This document shows, in pieces, positions 24,532 through 33,627 of a stretch of DNA of 64,000 nt. Both the position numbers and the translations under genes were made by a program. The stretch covers positions 1 through 64,000 of the forward strand of contig CAYNVS010000015.1 of NCBI GenBank assembly GCA_964400725.1. Direction: 5' to 3'. This DNA comes from CAYNVS01 sp964400725 (GTDB lineage: Bacteria; Myxococcota_A; SURF-8; CAYNVS01). Under the pieces are notes generated by a model that searched no databases, was not told the DNA's origin, and was given only the letters and a program-made list of their open reading frames with translations. Within the stretch, counting starts at the first letter, position 1. Each line of letters starts with the position of its first letter.

Positions 24532-25515
24532 TTAGAATAGTTTATCAACTCTCTTAATTTTTGTTTTTTTGTTTAAAATGCCATAACTTACCAAAATTGC
24601 TGGATAATGAAAAAAGATCGTTCCGCTAGCGATTATCTTTTTAAGCAGACTTTGCTTTTCGTTCTCGCTGTCCCAAATCCATTTCTCGACTCGGTAAAGC
24701 GTGCGCGCCTGATACAGCGGATAAAGGGCGAAAAAACGCCCCGGAAAGTAATGTCCGACGACTTTGTGATAATAAATAACCCGCTTTTGCAGCTCCTTGA
24801 CGTGCCAGTCGTTCACGTTGCGGCGGTTAAGCCCGCCCGGCGCGGCCAGTCTGCGCCAAACCGGAGCTTTAGGGTCGAATACGAGATACTCCTCGGGCCG
24901 CTTGATTTTTTCGAGTTTGAAGAAGAAGGAATGCTCCTCTCCCCACTGAATACCTTCGTCGAAACCGCCGACGCGCTCGAAGACGCTGCGCCGCAGCGAG
25001 CCGTTATTTAGGATGAGGAAGCGGATACCTTCCTTGCGAATGGAACAGTGAGAATACGTAGTGTTGTCGCGGAAGAACGAATAAGTGAACGCCTTTTTCC
25101 ATATCGACGCGGGGAATTTGGGCGGCGGCGACTGCCTGTCGTTGGGGCATAGCCTTCCCGACACTCCTATGCAGTTGGGGTCGAGGTAATTTTTAAGGTG
25201 GGCGGCTATCCAGTCGTTTTCAATCGGCAAATCATCGTCGTCGATGAAGAAGAGAATGTCTCCTTTCGAGTTTTTTACGCCGATGTTGCGCGCCGCGGGC
25301 AGACCGGTCGGCTCGCCGGTAATTACGCGGATACGACCGTCGTTAAGCTCTTCAATACGCTTTATTATTTCGTCGTCCTGCGAATGCTCAACGACTATTA
25401 TTTCGTAGTTTCCGTAGGTTTGTTTATTTAGTCGTTCAATCAGCTGACAAAGTTGGTCGGGGCGGCGGAACGAAGGAATGATTATAGAGACGAAAGGGTT
25501 AAAATTCTGCCACAT
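24532..25515 (-). CDS. GT2-family glycosyltransferase (copy B)
   Basis: A GT-A glycosyltransferase of 327 aa, clearly paralogous to the gene at 22304-23317. Shared blocks include VVEHSQDDEI, PTGLPAARNIGV, FIDDDDLP, NNGSLRRSVFER and GGFDEG; differences are concentrated in the acceptor half and the C-terminal tail. The C-terminal segment is less hydrophobic than in copy A. It starts at ATG 25515, 20 bases after the stop of the flippase-like gene, so it is in its operon. Divergence suggests distinct acceptor or linkage. Chemistry is not decidable from sequence. Confidence 0.87.
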   Translation of the reverse strand: MWQNFNPFVSIIIPSFRRPDQLCQLIERLNKQTYGNYEIIVVEHSQDDEIIKRIEELNDGRIRVITGEPTGLPAARNIGVKNSKGDILFFIDDDDLPIENDWIAAHLKNYLDPNCIGVSGRLCPNDRQSPPPKFPASIWKKAFTYSFFRDNTTYSHCSIRKEGIRFLILNNGSLRRSVFERVGGFDEGIQWGEEHSFFFKLEKIKRPEEYLVFDPKAPVWRRLAAPGGLNRRNVNDWHVKELQKRVIYYHKVVGHYFPGRFFALYPLYQARTLYRVEKWIWDSENEKQSLLKKIIASGTIFFHYPAILVSYGILNKKTKIKRVDKLF

Positions 25516-25535
25516 TTTCCTCTTCCTCCATTACA

Positions 25536-26627
25536 TTAATCGGCTCCTCCGGCTGAACGATTTCGTTCGCCTTCGCTTTTAACAGGCTCGTCGGACTTTT
25601 GTCCGACCGGAGCAGTAACTGCGGTTTTGTCAGCAATAACAAGCGGCGCCTTAGATTTTCTGAAGGAAAACCACGCTAGGAAGCTCAAGCCTACGACGAC
25701 GTATATCAGCTGCTTGACCCGCCGCACGACCGCCTGAGTAAAACCGGCCGTTACGTCAAGACCGATAAGTTTAAAGAGAAGCGCCTGCCCCCCTTCCGCC
25801 ACGCCTAGCTGCACGGGAGAAATCGCGACCATCGTAGCCACTACTGTGTTCCCGCTGAACAGAAAGAAGGCGACCGGAACGGTAATGGGCGCGCCTACCA
25901 GCCGCAGCGCAAGCCATATTTCTATTATTACCGAAATATGCGACATGGCTATGAACCCGCACATAAGCATTGCGTCCCCACGCCTGCCGGAGGCGAATTC
26001 CGCCACTTGCAAGTCGGCGATTCGCGCGCTTTCAATCGTTTTAGTCCAGTCTTTTCTCCGCAAGACGGGCAGTTTAGCCAGCAGTTTTATCAATATTTCT
26101 ATCACGCCCTTCCATATAGCTACGCCGTATATGAAAGTTGGGACGAAACCTACAATGGTTGCGGCCGACATTAAAAGCAGCGTCTCGTTTGAGAATTTGC
26201 CCGGCTCAAATAAAAAGACAACCAGCGGACCTACGAAGACGATTAAATATTTAACCATCTTGTAAATGAAATTCCAAATAACAAGCGACGACACGATGCG
26301 TTTCATCGGGACAAAAGGCGCCAGCATGTTCGCCTTTATCGGCTCGCCCATTTCGCCTGTGGGAGTAAGGCTGTTTATCGCCGCCCCGGCAAGAGCCGCC
26401 GCGAATACTTTGCGGTAAGGAACGCCGCCGCCGAGCGCGACTTTAAGGGCGGCGACTTCGCTCATCGCGGCGACGAGGTGAGTCAGCAGAAGCAGCGCAA
26501 AACCCCAGCCGACGTTGTCCATGTAAGACCAGACCTTGTCCCAGCCGAATTTTGCGATAATCGCGAAAAGAAACCCCAGCCCTATCGCGAAGGCTAAAAA
26601 GTTTATTAAATTTAAATTTTTCTTCAT
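25536..26627 (-). CDS. UPF0104/AglD-like flippase or LPG-synthase-type membrane protein
   Basis: A multi-pass membrane protein of 363 aa from the lysylphosphatidylglycerol-synthase transmembrane/YbhN family. Hydrophobic segments recur from residue 6 onward (LINFLAFAIGLGFLFAIIA, GWGFALLLLTHLVAAMSEVAAL), and the family motif NSLTPTGEMGEPIKANML is present near residue 90. A positively charged loop at about 185-200 and a Pro/Glu-rich cytosolic tail end it. No aminoacyl transferase domain is fused. Family members act in lipid or lipid-linked sugar translocation, consistent with the two GT2 genes downstream. A promoter (26678-26705) lies 50 bases upstream. Confidence 0.82.
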   Translation of the reverse strand: MKKNLNLINFLAFAIGLGFLFAIIAKFGWDKVWSYMDNVGWGFALLLLTHLVAAMSEVAALKVALGGGVPYRKVFAAALAGAAINSLTPTGEMGEPIKANMLAPFVPMKRIVSSLVIWNFIYKMVKYLIVFVGPLVVFLFEPGKFSNETLLLMSAATIVGFVPTFIYGVAIWKGVIEILIKLLAKLPVLRRKDWTKTIESARIADLQVAEFASGRRGDAMLMCGFIAMSHISVIIEIWLALRLVGAPITVPVAFFLFSGNTVVATMVAISPVQLGVAEGGQALLFKLIGLDVTAGFTQAVVRRVKQLIYVVVGLSFLAWFSFRKSKAPLVIADKTAVTAPVGQKSDEPVKSEGERNRSAGGAD

Positions 26628-26677
26628 ACTAACTAATAGTTACGATCATTCTTAAAATCGGCAAACTAAACTTGTTA

Positions 26678-26705
26678 CTTATAGCACGCGGCAAAATAAA
26701 TGCAA
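26678..26705 (-). promoter_or_regulatory. promoter of the flippase-GT2 operon
   Basis: On the minus strand TTGCAT (complement of 26700-26705) and TATAAG (complement of 26678-26683) are separated by 16 bases. The boxes match four and five of six positions. It faces the run 26627 to 22304. Confidence 0.6.
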
Positions 26706-26727
26706 AACAAAACGCGCCGCGCGCTTT
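26704..26727 (-). terminator. possible terminator of the 298-aa protein gene
   Basis: The minus strand carries AAAA-G-CGCG-CGG-CGCG-TTTT followed by GTTTT, about 45 bases beyond the stop at 26770. The stem is short and has a bulge, and it overlaps the next operon's -35 box, so confidence is modest. Confidence 0.4.
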
Positions 26728-26769
26728 TATTTATGCGGCTTATTACCAATCTTCTATATTTTTTTAAGT

Positions 26770-27666
26770 TTACTGCTTTTTGGGAGAGCTTAGTTTGAAT
26801 ATTTCGCAGCGTTTATCGGCTTCGGATTCGAGATATAAATTGCAGTCCGGCGATTGCGAAGAAAAAATATAATCGAGGTCGTCGAAGAAATTTTTTGAAG
26901 GCTCGTTTTTTTTCGCGCCCGTTTTGAGCCTCGTAACCGCGTTGTAAATCTGCCCGCATCTTTCGGCGTCAATTCCTATTCGCTCTCCGCAAACGCCTGC
27001 GTCCGATTTTGCAAGCGCCCGGCATACCGACAAAACGACGCTTCCAGCGCTTATAGGCGCGCCTTTTACGCACTCCGTTTCGGAGCCTGACAACAGCGCC
27101 GAGATTATTTTCTTTTCCTGTTCCGAAATTTTTCCGGGCGTCTGGGTCTCAAACAAGGCGATTATTTCCGCCGCCGATTTTTTCTCCGCAGCGTTTATTA
27201 AAAGCGCGAGAATCATTCGCGCGTACATCGAGCACGTATACGCCGCGCTCTTTCCGTAAAGGTTTTCCAAGGCCGCGCAAGGCTCGACCGTTTTTTTATA
27301 AACAGACTCGCACTGCGCCTTGGCGACGGCCGCTTCCGAAAGAATGTACGCGCTGTTCCGCCCAGCCGCCATAAACTCTTTAACCGCTTTTTCGTCGAAT
27401 CCCTTCGAGGGATTGTAGAATTTTTTTAATTCGGAGCAGACCCCTTTCTCCTCGAAAGGGTTGTCTCCGCGTTCTTTTGATCCGGTTTGGTCGAAAGACG
27501 GATTGGCCGAACCGGGCTGATTGGCCGTTTCGGACGCGCGCTTAAGCGCCAGCGCGGTAGAGGAAATCTGCGCGATTTCCCGCCTCTTTTCGTCTTTTTC
27601 AGGATAAACCAATATCGCCGTTACGACAAGCCCCGTAAACGCGATTAAAAAAATTATGCGTCTCAA
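26770..27666 (-). CDS. exported or membrane-anchored Cys-containing protein of unknown function
   Basis: I do not recognise this protein (298 aa). An N-terminal hydrophobic segment (MRRIIFLIAFTGLVVTAILVY) serves as signal or anchor, followed by a polar linker (about 30-75) rich in Ser, Asn and Gln. The rest is helical, with about eight cysteines that could form disulfides in the periplasm (SELKK near C78, C118, C129, C143, C199, C214, C225, C234 by estimate). No enzymatic motif is seen. It is divergent from an outer-membrane beta-barrel gene at 27988. Confidence 0.6.
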   Translation of the reverse strand: MRRIIFLIAFTGLVVTAILVYPEKDEKRREIAQISSTALALKRASETANQPGSANPSFDQTGSKERGDNPFEEKGVCSELKKFYNPSKGFDEKAVKEFMAAGRNSAYILSEAAVAKAQCESVYKKTVEPCAALENLYGKSAAYTCSMYARMILALLINAAEKKSAAEIIALFETQTPGKISEQEKKIISALLSGSETECVKGAPISAGSVVLSVCRALAKSDAGVCGERIGIDAERCGQIYNAVTRLKTGAKKNEPSKNFFDDLDYIFSSQSPDCNLYLESEADKRCEIFKLSSPKKQ

Positions 27667-27987
27667 ATGAAACCTTATTTTTATTCAAAAAATCTTTTTT
27701 ATGTTAATTCGGCGCGGACAAAAAAGCAACCGCTTTACGTCGTCGGCGAATAAAAAACGCAAATGCGTTTTTGTATCGGAGGACGCATGCGCTCGGCGGG
27801 TTAAAAGCAAGGAATAATTCCGCGTTTCTCTGCGGCCTGTGCGGTTTTATGGCAAAATAGGAGACGCGTCCGGGAAGGCGCGGGCCTCCTCGCGTTTGAC
27901 TTCCGCTTCCGCCGGCGTTAAAATATATTTTAAAGAAATTAATTAACGCTTTTTCTTCCGGCTTCCGCTTGGACAAAGGAGTCTATA
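27667..27987. other. divergent intergenic region
   Basis: This 321-base gap between an anchored protein gene and an outer-membrane protein gene has AT-rich stretches near 27920-27945 (TAAAATATATTTTAAAG) that could be part of the beta-barrel gene promoter. The GC-rich middle part codes for nothing I can support. Confidence 0.4.
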
Positions 27988-28542
27988 ATGAAAATCAAAC
28001 AAACTCTCGCCGTCGCGCTTATCGCCGCTATTTGTATGTTTGCTCTCCGTACGAACGCGGCTGAAACGAGCGGAACCATAACCGCTGGCGGCTATATAGG
28101 TCTTGGCGGCGTCAACGCATTCAGAGACAACTTGGACGCGGCGGTTTCCATGTCAGTTCATCCCGAAGTCAATTATTTTATAATGGATAATTTGTCGCTG
28201 AATTTTCGCTTTTTATGGGAGAGATACTTCTACGGCGACGCCGATTTGGACGTAATACCTTTTTTATTGGGCGTCAGCTACTACGTTCCGATTACGAAAA
28301 AACTTACGGCGCCTATCGGAGCCTCTTTCGGCATGACGGCGCTTAAGGCGAGCGCCGGAGACACAGACGCCAAGGCGCGGCTTGCGCTGAACGCGCACGC
28401 GGGGCTTTCGTACATGATGACGAAGGAGATTTCCGTAATTGCAATGCTTGATTTGCTTATGCCGAACGTCTTGATTCGCGGCGACCGCGAAAAGTATTTG
28501 GCGCGCACGGCCGTTCTTGTCGGCTTCGCGTATTATTTCTAA
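27988..28542 (+). CDS. outer membrane beta-barrel protein (184 aa)
   Basis: A small outer-membrane protein. Signal peptide MKIKQTLAVALIAAICMFAL ends near NAAE at residue 25. The mature chain has alternating hydrophobic/polar strands typical of a short OmpX/OmpA-like barrel (GTITAGGYIGLGGV, PEVNYFIMDNLSLNFRFLWE, LGVSYYVPITKKLTAPIGAS, AGLSYMMTKEISVIAMLDL, VLVGFAYYF) and ends with YYF, the aromatic C-terminus recognised by the BAM machinery. SD AAGGAG precedes ATG by about seven bases. Function unknown. A terminator follows at 28565-28594. Confidence 0.75.
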   Translation: MKIKQTLAVALIAAICMFALRTNAAETSGTITAGGYIGLGGVNAFRDNLDAAVSMSVHPEVNYFIMDNLSLNFRFLWERYFYGDADLDVIPFLLGVSYYVPITKKLTAPIGASFGMTALKASAGDTDAKARLALNAHAGLSYMMTKEISVIAMLDLLMPNVLIRGDREKYLARTAVLVGFAYYF

Positions 28543-28564
28543 TATCGCCGAAATCGCTTGCAAT

Positions 28565-28594
28565 AAAAAAGCGCGGTTTACTCGCGCTTTTTTT
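28565..28594. terminator. bidirectional rho-independent terminator
   Basis: A stem AAAAAAGCGCG/CGCGCTTTTTT with loop GTTTACT lies between the convergent OMP gene (stop 28542) and atpC (stop 28614), with T runs in both directions, so it ends both transcripts. Confidence 0.9.
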
Positions 28595-28613
28595 GCAAAT
28601 CAATCAGGCGGCG

Positions 28614-29015
28614 TTATCTTTTTTTCGCCGCTTCCAGCCTCGCTTCTTCGCGGCGCAGGCGAACCTTTAAAAGTCTCGCGGCGGGCGTATCCATGCTGCC
28701 GGAATAAGCGTCCAGCTCCGCCAAAATTTGCGCGCGCTTGGCTTCCGCGCGTTTTTCGTCGATAGATTCGGGCGTTTCCGCGCTTTCCACCAAAAGCAGA
28801 ATTCTATCGTCGTAAACTTCGCAGTATCCGTTTGAAACCGCCATGTATTTGACTTCGCCGTTTTTACGGTACCATAACAGGCCGGACGGCACCGTTGTAA
28901 GCAAAGCCGAATGCTGCGGCAGCGCGCCGAATTCGCCCAACTCGCCGGGAACGACGGCTTCGTCGCAGTCGATTCCCAGCATTCTGCCGAATGGAGTGAT
29001 AATTTCGAGCTTCAT
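28614..29015 (-). CDS. atpC: ATP synthase F1 epsilon subunit
   Basis: The epsilon subunit of the F1 rotor (133 aa), which regulates ATP hydrolysis. The N-terminal beta-sandwich has the pattern KLEIITPFGRMLG and EFGALPQHSALLTTVPSGLLWYR, followed by a C-terminal helical hairpin rich in Arg/Glu/Lys (EKRAEAKRAQILAELDAYSG to RLRREEARLEAAKKR). Last gene of the atp run, 40 bases after atpD. The start ATG at 29015 gives the usual MKLEI N-terminus. Confidence 0.95.
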   Translation of the reverse strand: MKLEIITPFGRMLGIDCDEAVVPGELGEFGALPQHSALLTTVPSGLLWYRKNGEVKYMAVSNGYCEVYDDRILLLVESAETPESIDEKRAEAKRAQILAELDAYSGSMDTPAARLLKVRLRREEARLEAAKKR

Positions 29016-29055
29016 TTCGTTTCGCTCTTTTCCTAAAACGTAAGTTTGGGACGGC

Positions 29056-30498
29056 TTACTTCGCCGCGTCGCGCAGCTTCTTGGCCTTTTCCTCGGCTTC
29101 GTCGATGGTGCCGGCCATGTAGAACGCCTGCTCCGGATACATCGAGGAGTCGTCGTATTTGCCGCTGATGAGCGCCTTGAATCCTTCGATGGTGTCCTTC
29201 AGTTTGACGTACCGTCCTTGATATCCGGTGAACTGCTCGGCGACGTGGAACGGCTGCGACAGGAAGTTTTGAATCTTGCGCGCGCGGTTGACCGTCATCT
29301 TGTCTTCTTCCGAGAGCTCGTCCATACCCAAGATGGCGATGATGTCCATCAAGTCCTTGTAGCGCTGCAAAACGCGCTGAACTTCTCGCGCGGTGCGGTA
29401 GTGGTCTTCGCCGACGACTTTCGGGTCGAGAATGCGGCTGGTGCTGTCCAGCGGATCGACCGCGGGATAAATTCCGCGCTCGACGATTTGACGGGAAAGA
29501 ACCGTGGTTGCGTCCAAGTGGCTGAACGCGGTGGCCGGAGCCGGATCGGTAAGGTCGTCCGCGGGGACGTAAATGGCTTGAACCGAAGTAATCGAGCCCT
29601 TGTTAGTGCTTGTGATGCGCTCCTGAAGCTCGCCCATTTCCGTGGCTAGCGTCGGCTGGTAGCCGACCGCGCTGGGGATGCGGCCCAGCAGAGCCGAGAC
29701 CTCGGAGCCCGCCTGAGTGAAACGGAAAATGTTGTCGATGAAGAGCAAAACGTCTTTGCCTTCCTCGTCGCGGAAATATTCCGCGGTGGTGAGGGCGGAC
29801 AGACCGACGCGGGAACGCGCTCCGGGGGGTTCGTTCATCTGGCCGTAAACCAGCGCCGTCTTGTTTATGACGCCGCTCTGCTTCATTTCGAGCCAGAGAT
29901 CGTTTCCTTCTCTGGTGCGTTCGCCGACGCCGCCGAATACCGACACGCCGCCGTGCTCTTTGGCGAGGTTGTGAATGAGCTCCATGATGACGACCGTTTT
30001 GCCTACGCCCGCGCCGCCGAACAAACCGATTTTGCCGCCGAGCTGGTAGGGTTCCAGAAGGTCGATGACCTTAATGCCGGTTTCGAACATTTGTATGTTG
30101 ACGTTCTGATCGACGTAGGTCGGCGGCTCGTGATGAATGGGCAGGAACCTGTCGGTCTCAATCGGGCCGGCTTCGTCAACCGGCTGGCCGATAACGTTGA
30201 TGATGCGGCCGAGCGTCGCAGGGCCGACGGGCATCATAATCGGGCGTCCGGTGTTCCAAACCTTCATTCCGCGCTTAACGCCGTCGGTTAAATCCATGGC
30301 GACGCACCTGACCATATTTTCGCCCAAGTGCTGCGCGACCTCTACGACAAGGTTCCACTCTTCGTCGTTAATCGCCGGATTGGTGATTTTCAGCGCGGCG
30401 TAAATTTCGGGGAGGTCTTTTTCGTTTTCAAACGCCACATCGACGGCGGGTCCCATGACCTGCACTACTTTTCCATAGCTTTCGCGGGGCTCTTGCAT
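29056..30498 (-). CDS. atpD: ATP synthase F1 beta subunit
   Basis: The catalytic beta subunit (480 aa). P-loop GGAGVGKT near residue 155, the GERTREGNDLW segment, DELSEEDKMTVNRARKIQNFLSQPFHVAEQFTG near the C-terminus and ALVYGQMNEPPGARSRVGL match the family. The N-terminus MQEPRESYGKVVQVMGPAVDV begins at ATG 30498. It lies between atpG (63-base gap) and atpC. Confidence 0.98.
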   Translation of the reverse strand: MQEPRESYGKVVQVMGPAVDVAFENEKDLPEIYAALKITNPAINDEEWNLVVEVAQHLGENMVRCVAMDLTDGVKRGMKVWNTGRPIMMPVGPATLGRIINVIGQPVDEAGPIETDRFLPIHHEPPTYVDQNVNIQMFETGIKVIDLLEPYQLGGKIGLFGGAGVGKTVVIMELIHNLAKEHGGVSVFGGVGERTREGNDLWLEMKQSGVINKTALVYGQMNEPPGARSRVGLSALTTAEYFRDEEGKDVLLFIDNIFRFTQAGSEVSALLGRIPSAVGYQPTLATEMGELQERITSTNKGSITSVQAIYVPADDLTDPAPATAFSHLDATTVLSRQIVERGIYPAVDPLDSTSRILDPKVVGEDHYRTAREVQRVLQRYKDLMDIIAILGMDELSEEDKMTVNRARKIQNFLSQPFHVAEQFTGYQGRYVKLKDTIEGFKALISGKYDDSSMYPEQAFYMAGTIDEAEEKAKKLRDAAK

Positions 30499-30561
30499 AA
30501 TTTACCTCATTGTCAAATCAAAATAACAATGTCGAATTCAAAGAACTTGCGGACTCGCGAA

Positions 30562-31443
30562 CTAACCGTTCTGCAGCGCCTCGGCTCCGCCGACGATTTC
30601 CATGATTTCGCCGGTAATCGACGCCTGACGCGTGCGGTTCATCTGTATCGTGAGTTTGTTAATCATTTCGTCGGCGTTGCTGGTGGCCGACTCCATCGCC
30701 GTCATGCGGGCGCCGTGCTCGCTGGCTATGCTCTCAAGCACGCAGCGAAGAGTTTGCGCCGTTATATGCCGCGGAACGAGATCGTTGAGAATTTCTTCTC
30801 GCGCGGGCTCGTAAATGTGCTCGTTAGAGAAGTGGAGTTTATGCTCTTCCTCGTCTTCTACCATCGGCTCGATAGGGAGCATTTTTTCCACCGTTAATTT
30901 TTGAGAAATGGCGCTTTTAAACTCGTTGTAAACCACGTAAACTTCGTCCACTTCTCCGGCGAGGTAAGCCTCTACCGCCGCCATGCCGATGTCTTCCACT
31001 TTGGAATAGTCGAGTTTGTGGAATACGTCCACGAACGTCTTTTTTACCGGCACCTTGCGGAACTTGAAATAATCTACCGCCTTTTTTCCGACGCAGTAAA
31101 GTTGAACGCTTTCGTATTTTCCTTTGTTTTCGGCGAGGAAGAGCGAGGCTTTGCGCAGAATGTTGGAGTTGAATCCGCCGCACAACCCCTTGTCGCTGGT
31201 GAGCACGAGCAGGGCGACGTTCTTTACGCGTTCTCTCGGCTCCATTAAGGGGTGCATGTAGCCGCTTTCGGCGGTTAGCCTTTTTATAAGCTCGCGAATG
31301 GCGAAAGCGTAAGGTCTGGCCGCGGTGATTGATTCCTGCGCCCTGCGCAGCTTGCTTGCCGCGACCATCTTCATCGCCTTGGTAATCTTCTGCGTCCCTT
31401 TTACGCTCTGTATGCGCCGGCGAATGGCTTTTAGGCTGGGCAT
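30562..31443 (-). CDS. atpG: ATP synthase F1 gamma subunit
   Basis: The central-shaft gamma subunit (293 aa). N-terminal helix MPSLKAIRRRIQSVKGTQKITKAMKMVAASKLRRAQ and C-terminal helix TAMESATSNADEMINKLTIQMNRTRQASITGEIMEIVGGAEAL are both family signatures. The middle Rossmann-like domain has VLTSDKGLCGGFNS. It follows atpA by 31 bases. Confidence 0.98.
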   Translation of the reverse strand: MPSLKAIRRRIQSVKGTQKITKAMKMVAASKLRRAQESITAARPYAFAIRELIKRLTAESGYMHPLMEPRERVKNVALLVLTSDKGLCGGFNSNILRKASLFLAENKGKYESVQLYCVGKKAVDYFKFRKVPVKKTFVDVFHKLDYSKVEDIGMAAVEAYLAGEVDEVYVVYNEFKSAISQKLTVEKMLPIEPMVEDEEEHKLHFSNEHIYEPAREEILNDLVPRHITAQTLRCVLESIASEHGARMTAMESATSNADEMINKLTIQMNRTRQASITGEIMEIVGGAEALQNG

Positions 31444-31474
31444 TTTATCATTCCTTGGCTAAAGGTTGCGGCGC

Positions 31475-33019
31475 TTACGCTACGTTGTGCTCCGACTTGA
31501 ACCTGTGAGTGAACTCTTCCAGACATTTTTTCATCATCGTCTCAATTTCCGGCTTGATTTCCTTCGTCTCGGAAATAGAGCGGTAAATGTCGGGGAAGTG
31601 CTCGTCGACGTAATTCTTAAGCTCCGCCTCGTAGGCGGCGATTAAGTTCGTCGGTATCTCGTTGAGGTAATCATTGTTGCCGGCGTAAATAATCAAAACC
31701 TGCTGTTCGACCGGCATCGGCACGTACTGCCCCTGTTTTAGGACTTCGACGAGCTTGGTTCCCTTATTGAGGGCGTTGCGGGTCGCTTTGTCCAAATCGC
31801 TTCCGAATTGAGCGAAGGCCGCCAATTCGCGGAACTGCGCCATTGAGATGCGCAGCGAACCGGCTACCTTGCGCATGGCTTTAATTTGAGCGTTTCCGCC
31901 GACGCGGGAGACCGAAATGCCGGCGTTGATGGCCGGGCGGATGCCGGAATAGAACAAGTCGCTCTCAAGGAAGATTTGGCCGTCGGTGATGGAGATGACG
32001 TTGGTCGGGATATAGGCCGAAACGTCGCCGGCCTGAGTCTCGATGACCGGCAGAGCGGTAAGGCTTCCTCCGCCTTCGGCGTCGCTCATTTTCGCGGCGC
32101 GCTCAAGCAGACGGCTGTGCAGATAGAATACGTCGCCGGGGTACGCTTCGCGTCCGGGCGGTCTGCGCAGCAGCAGCGAAAGCTGGCGGTAGGCGACGGC
32201 GTGCTTGCTTAAATCGTCGTAGAAGATAACCGCGTCCATGCCGTTGTCGCGGAAGTATTCGCCCATCGTAACGCCCGAATAAGGCGCTAGATACTGCATT
32301 GGCGCCATTTCGCTCGCGGTGGCCGCGACGACGATGGTGTATTCCAGCGCGCCGTACTGGCGGAGCCTCTCGACGACCTGCGCGACGGTGCTCTGCTTTT
32401 GGCCGATGGCGACGTAGATGCAATACATCGGACGGGGGCTTTTATGAGTGCTTTTCTGGTTGATAATCGTATCGATAACGAGGGCCGTTTTGCCGGTCTG
32501 GCGGTCGCCGATGATTAGCTCGCGCTGTCCGCGTCCGATGGGAATCATCGAATCGACGGCCTTGATTCCGGTCTGGAGCGGCTCCTTGACCGGCTGGCGC
32601 TTGACGATGCCGGGCGCCTTGATTTCGACGCGGCGCGTCTCTGTCGATTCTATGGGTCCCAAACCGTCGATGGGAATTCCCAGCGCGTTTACGACTCTGC
32701 CGAGCAGCCCTTTACCGACGGGAACCTGCGCGATTTTTCCGGTGCGGCGGACTTCGTCGCCTTCCTTAATTAATTGCGCTTCTCCGAACAGAGCGGTTCC
32801 GACGTTGTCGGTTTCGAGGTTTAAAACCAGCCCGAAGACGTCGTGCGGGAATTCGAGAAGCTCGCCGGCCATGGCGTTTTCAAGCCCGTAAACGCGGGCG
32901 ATGCCGTCGGATGCCGACAGAACGACGCCTTTTTCCGCGACGTCCACCTTCGCTTCGTACCCTTCGATTTTCTGCTTGATTATCTCGGTAATCTCGTCTG
33001 CCCGAATGCGCTTTGCCAT
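31475..33019 (-). CDS. atpA: ATP synthase F1 alpha subunit
   Basis: The regulatory alpha subunit (514 aa) with P-loop GDRQTGKT near residue 170 and the family signature PAINAGISVSRVGGNAQ. The N-terminus MAKRIRADEITEIIKQKIEGYE is normal. It lies 64 bases after atpH, and atpG follows by 31 bases. The C-terminus ends FTHRFKSEHNVA. Confidence 0.98.
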   Translation of the reverse strand: MAKRIRADEITEIIKQKIEGYEAKVDVAEKGVVLSASDGIARVYGLENAMAGELLEFPHDVFGLVLNLETDNVGTALFGEAQLIKEGDEVRRTGKIAQVPVGKGLLGRVVNALGIPIDGLGPIESTETRRVEIKAPGIVKRQPVKEPLQTGIKAVDSMIPIGRGQRELIIGDRQTGKTALVIDTIINQKSTHKSPRPMYCIYVAIGQKQSTVAQVVERLRQYGALEYTIVVAATASEMAPMQYLAPYSGVTMGEYFRDNGMDAVIFYDDLSKHAVAYRQLSLLLRRPPGREAYPGDVFYLHSRLLERAAKMSDAEGGGSLTALPVIETQAGDVSAYIPTNVISITDGQIFLESDLFYSGIRPAINAGISVSRVGGNAQIKAMRKVAGSLRISMAQFRELAAFAQFGSDLDKATRNALNKGTKLVEVLKQGQYVPMPVEQQVLIIYAGNNDYLNEIPTNLIAAYEAELKNYVDEHFPDIYRSISETKEIKPEIETMMKKCLEEFTHRFKSEHNVA

Positions 33020-33083
33020 AATGCTTCTCCTTTGCGGAATTTATATTAATTCACAAAATAATGACAAACATATCGTTTGGTTA

Positions 33084-33626
33084 TCAATTTTCTTTTATCA
33101 GCGACTTGCGTAGCAGCGAAAGCTGCGTCCTGACCGAGCTGTCCAGCGTTCTGCCGCCGGCCACGATGACCAGCCCGCCGATAATCGACGGATCGACCTT
33201 GACGTTGAGAATTACTTTTTTGCCGAGCGCCGCTTCCAGCTCTTTTTGCAGTTTGTCGCGCTGCGACGGTTCCAGAGGCGTCGCGGCGGTCGCCTCCACC
33301 CGCTCGCGCCCGCTTAGCTCGTCGGCGAGTTTTTCGTAAATGTCGAAAATTTCCGGCAGCAGGTATATTCGCTTGTTTTCGATAAGCTGCTTTAAAAAGC
33401 GCTCAAGCTCCGGCGCAAGCTGCAGGCGGGCGAATATTTCGGGCATTACCGCTTTGCGGTCCTGTGCGAAAACCGGATTAAGCAACAATTCCCGCATGTT
33501 CGCGCTTTCGTTCCAAAGCTGCAGAAAGTCGGAAAACTGCCTGCTCGTCTCTTCCGTCCGGGCGTTCTTCGCCGCGGTTTCGGCCAGAGCCCTGGCGTAC
33601 CGTTTTGCGATGTTTAGCTGCTTCAC
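33084..33626 (-). CDS. atpH: ATP synthase delta subunit (OSCP)
   Basis: The delta subunit (180 aa) links F1 to the b-subunit stalk. The N-terminal helical bundle starts MKQLNIAKRYARALAETAAK; the C-terminal signature VDPSIIGGLVIVAGGRTLDSSVRTQLSLL is complete. Its start is one base after the atpF stop, so expression is coupled. Confidence 0.96.
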   Translation of the reverse strand: MKQLNIAKRYARALAETAAKNARTEETSRQFSDFLQLWNESANMRELLLNPVFAQDRKAVMPEIFARLQLAPELERFLKQLIENKRIYLLPEIFDIYEKLADELSGRERVEATAATPLEPSQRDKLQKELEAALGKKVILNVKVDPSIIGGLVIVAGGRTLDSSVRTQLSLLRKSLIKEN

Positions 33627-33627
33627 G